From contig JAGBTQ010000005.1 of NCBI GenBank assembly GCA_017631275.1, positions 1 through 64,000 on the forward strand: a stretch of 64,000 nucleotides of DNA, read 5' to 3'. The number at the start of each line of letters is the position of its first letter. The stretch's first letter is position 1. A program made the position numbers and the translations under genes. The notes under the pieces were generated by a model. The model was given only the letters and a program-made list of their open reading frames with translations, did not search any database and had not been told where the DNA came from. Positions 63,747 through 64,000 of this stretch are shown here, piece after piece. The DNA is from Alistipes sp. GTDB taxonomy: Bacteria > Bacteroidota > Bacteroidia > Bacteroidales > Rikenellaceae.

Positions 63747-64000
63747 ATGCGCAATATTACACTTTTAGTATTAGCCACACTCATTTACACTGCCGCTGGG
63801 GCACAGATAACGCTTAGCGACTACTGCAACATGGTCCTAGAGTATAACATTCCGCTTCAGCAAGCCGAGCTAAAGATTGAGCGCACGGAGGCTGAGTGGC
63901 AACGAGCAAAGAAGGGGCGTCTTCCACTCCTTACCATGGGTCGTCAGGCAACACTCGACTTTGCACGCCATGTCGAGGGCAGAAGGTGGGGTTGGTCAAC
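63747..64000 (+). CDS. TolC-family outer-membrane efflux protein, 5' part
   Basis: About 84 codons before the window ends. Signal peptide MRNITLLVLATLIYTAAGAQ, then ITLSDYCNMVLEYNIPLQQAELKIERTEAEWQRAKKGRLPLL, the normal start of the TolC helical repeat. It completes the tripartite RND system: adaptor, pump, outer-membrane duct. Confidence 0.9.
   Translation, partial: MRNITLLVLATLIYTAAGAQITLSDYCNMVLEYNIPLQQAELKIERTEAEWQRAKKGRLPLLTMGRQATLDFARHVEGRRWGWS

Overview
The window is a stretch of chromosome from a Bacteroidota bacterium, most likely a Bacteroidales member of the Alistipes/Rikenellaceae type (the genus is a guess). The evidence is the set of Bacteroidota-typical proteins (DUF4831, DUF4293, DUF4199, periplasmic TPR protein plus plug-less barrel, Cys-anchored lipoproteins), the lack of Shine-Dalgarno sites, and many copies of the Bacteroidota promoter (TTTG, 18-21 nt, TAnnTTTG). 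Almost everything is housekeeping; no phage, IS element or CRISPR array is visible.

Layout. 1-4.6 kb: serC 5' end, galK, a Pro-tRNA editing hydrolase, a nitroreductase, mscL, and a lipoprotein/ion-channel pair. 4.8-7.7 kb: two lipoproteins. 7.8 kb: tRNA-Met(CAT), followed by a repeat-rich intergenic region. 8.5-21.9 kb (minus strand): a purine operon purE-purL-purC-purF-purM-purN-purH-purD-folD-purB, enough to make IMP except that no purK is present here. 22.5-32.4 kb (plus strand): a pyrimidine operon pyrC-carA-carB-pyrK-pyrD-pyrF-pyrE-pyrB, enough to make UMP precursors through OMP decarboxylation. The two operons diverge from one AT-rich control region. 32.5-34.8 kb: two small exported proteins and a sugar-nucleotidyltransferase-like protein. 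34.9-39.6 kb: degenerate LytM protein, dxr, rseP, radA. 39.7-48.3 kb: exported proteins, a DNA-alkylation-repair-like protein, an AspT/YidE-type transporter, a 20-residue-repeat protein, aroB and a DJ-1 protein. 48.3-54.1 kb: mltG-DUF4199-GT2-DUF4293-Ca2+ ATPase operon. 54.15 kb: SRP RNA. 54.3-59.6 kb: TPR protein, outer-membrane barrel, membrane protein. 59.7-64 kb: an RND efflux operon cut by the window end.

What stands out is the nucleotide-synthesis block. The pyr operon begins with a promoter, a 34-codon leader ORF and an intrinsic terminator starting 4 nt after its stop codon, just before pyrC: the layout of translation-coupled attenuation as in enterobacterial pyrBI. The pur operon has the same layout (54-codon ORF, terminator 8 nt after its stop, then purE). 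CarA has lost all three residues of its glutaminase triad (Cys to Asp, His to Gln, Glu to Ser). PyrB carries a C-terminal four-Cys zinc domain like that of PyrI but no nucleotide-binding allosteric domain. Two 8-2-8 palindromes of the same pattern lie between the operons.

Separately, three intergenic elements of 129-131 bp share end sequences and a central hairpin with compensatory base changes. All three sit against the stop codon of a minus-strand gene (purB, purH and the nucleotidyltransferase), and a partial fourth copy flanks the first. They look like a family of structured intergenic repeats.
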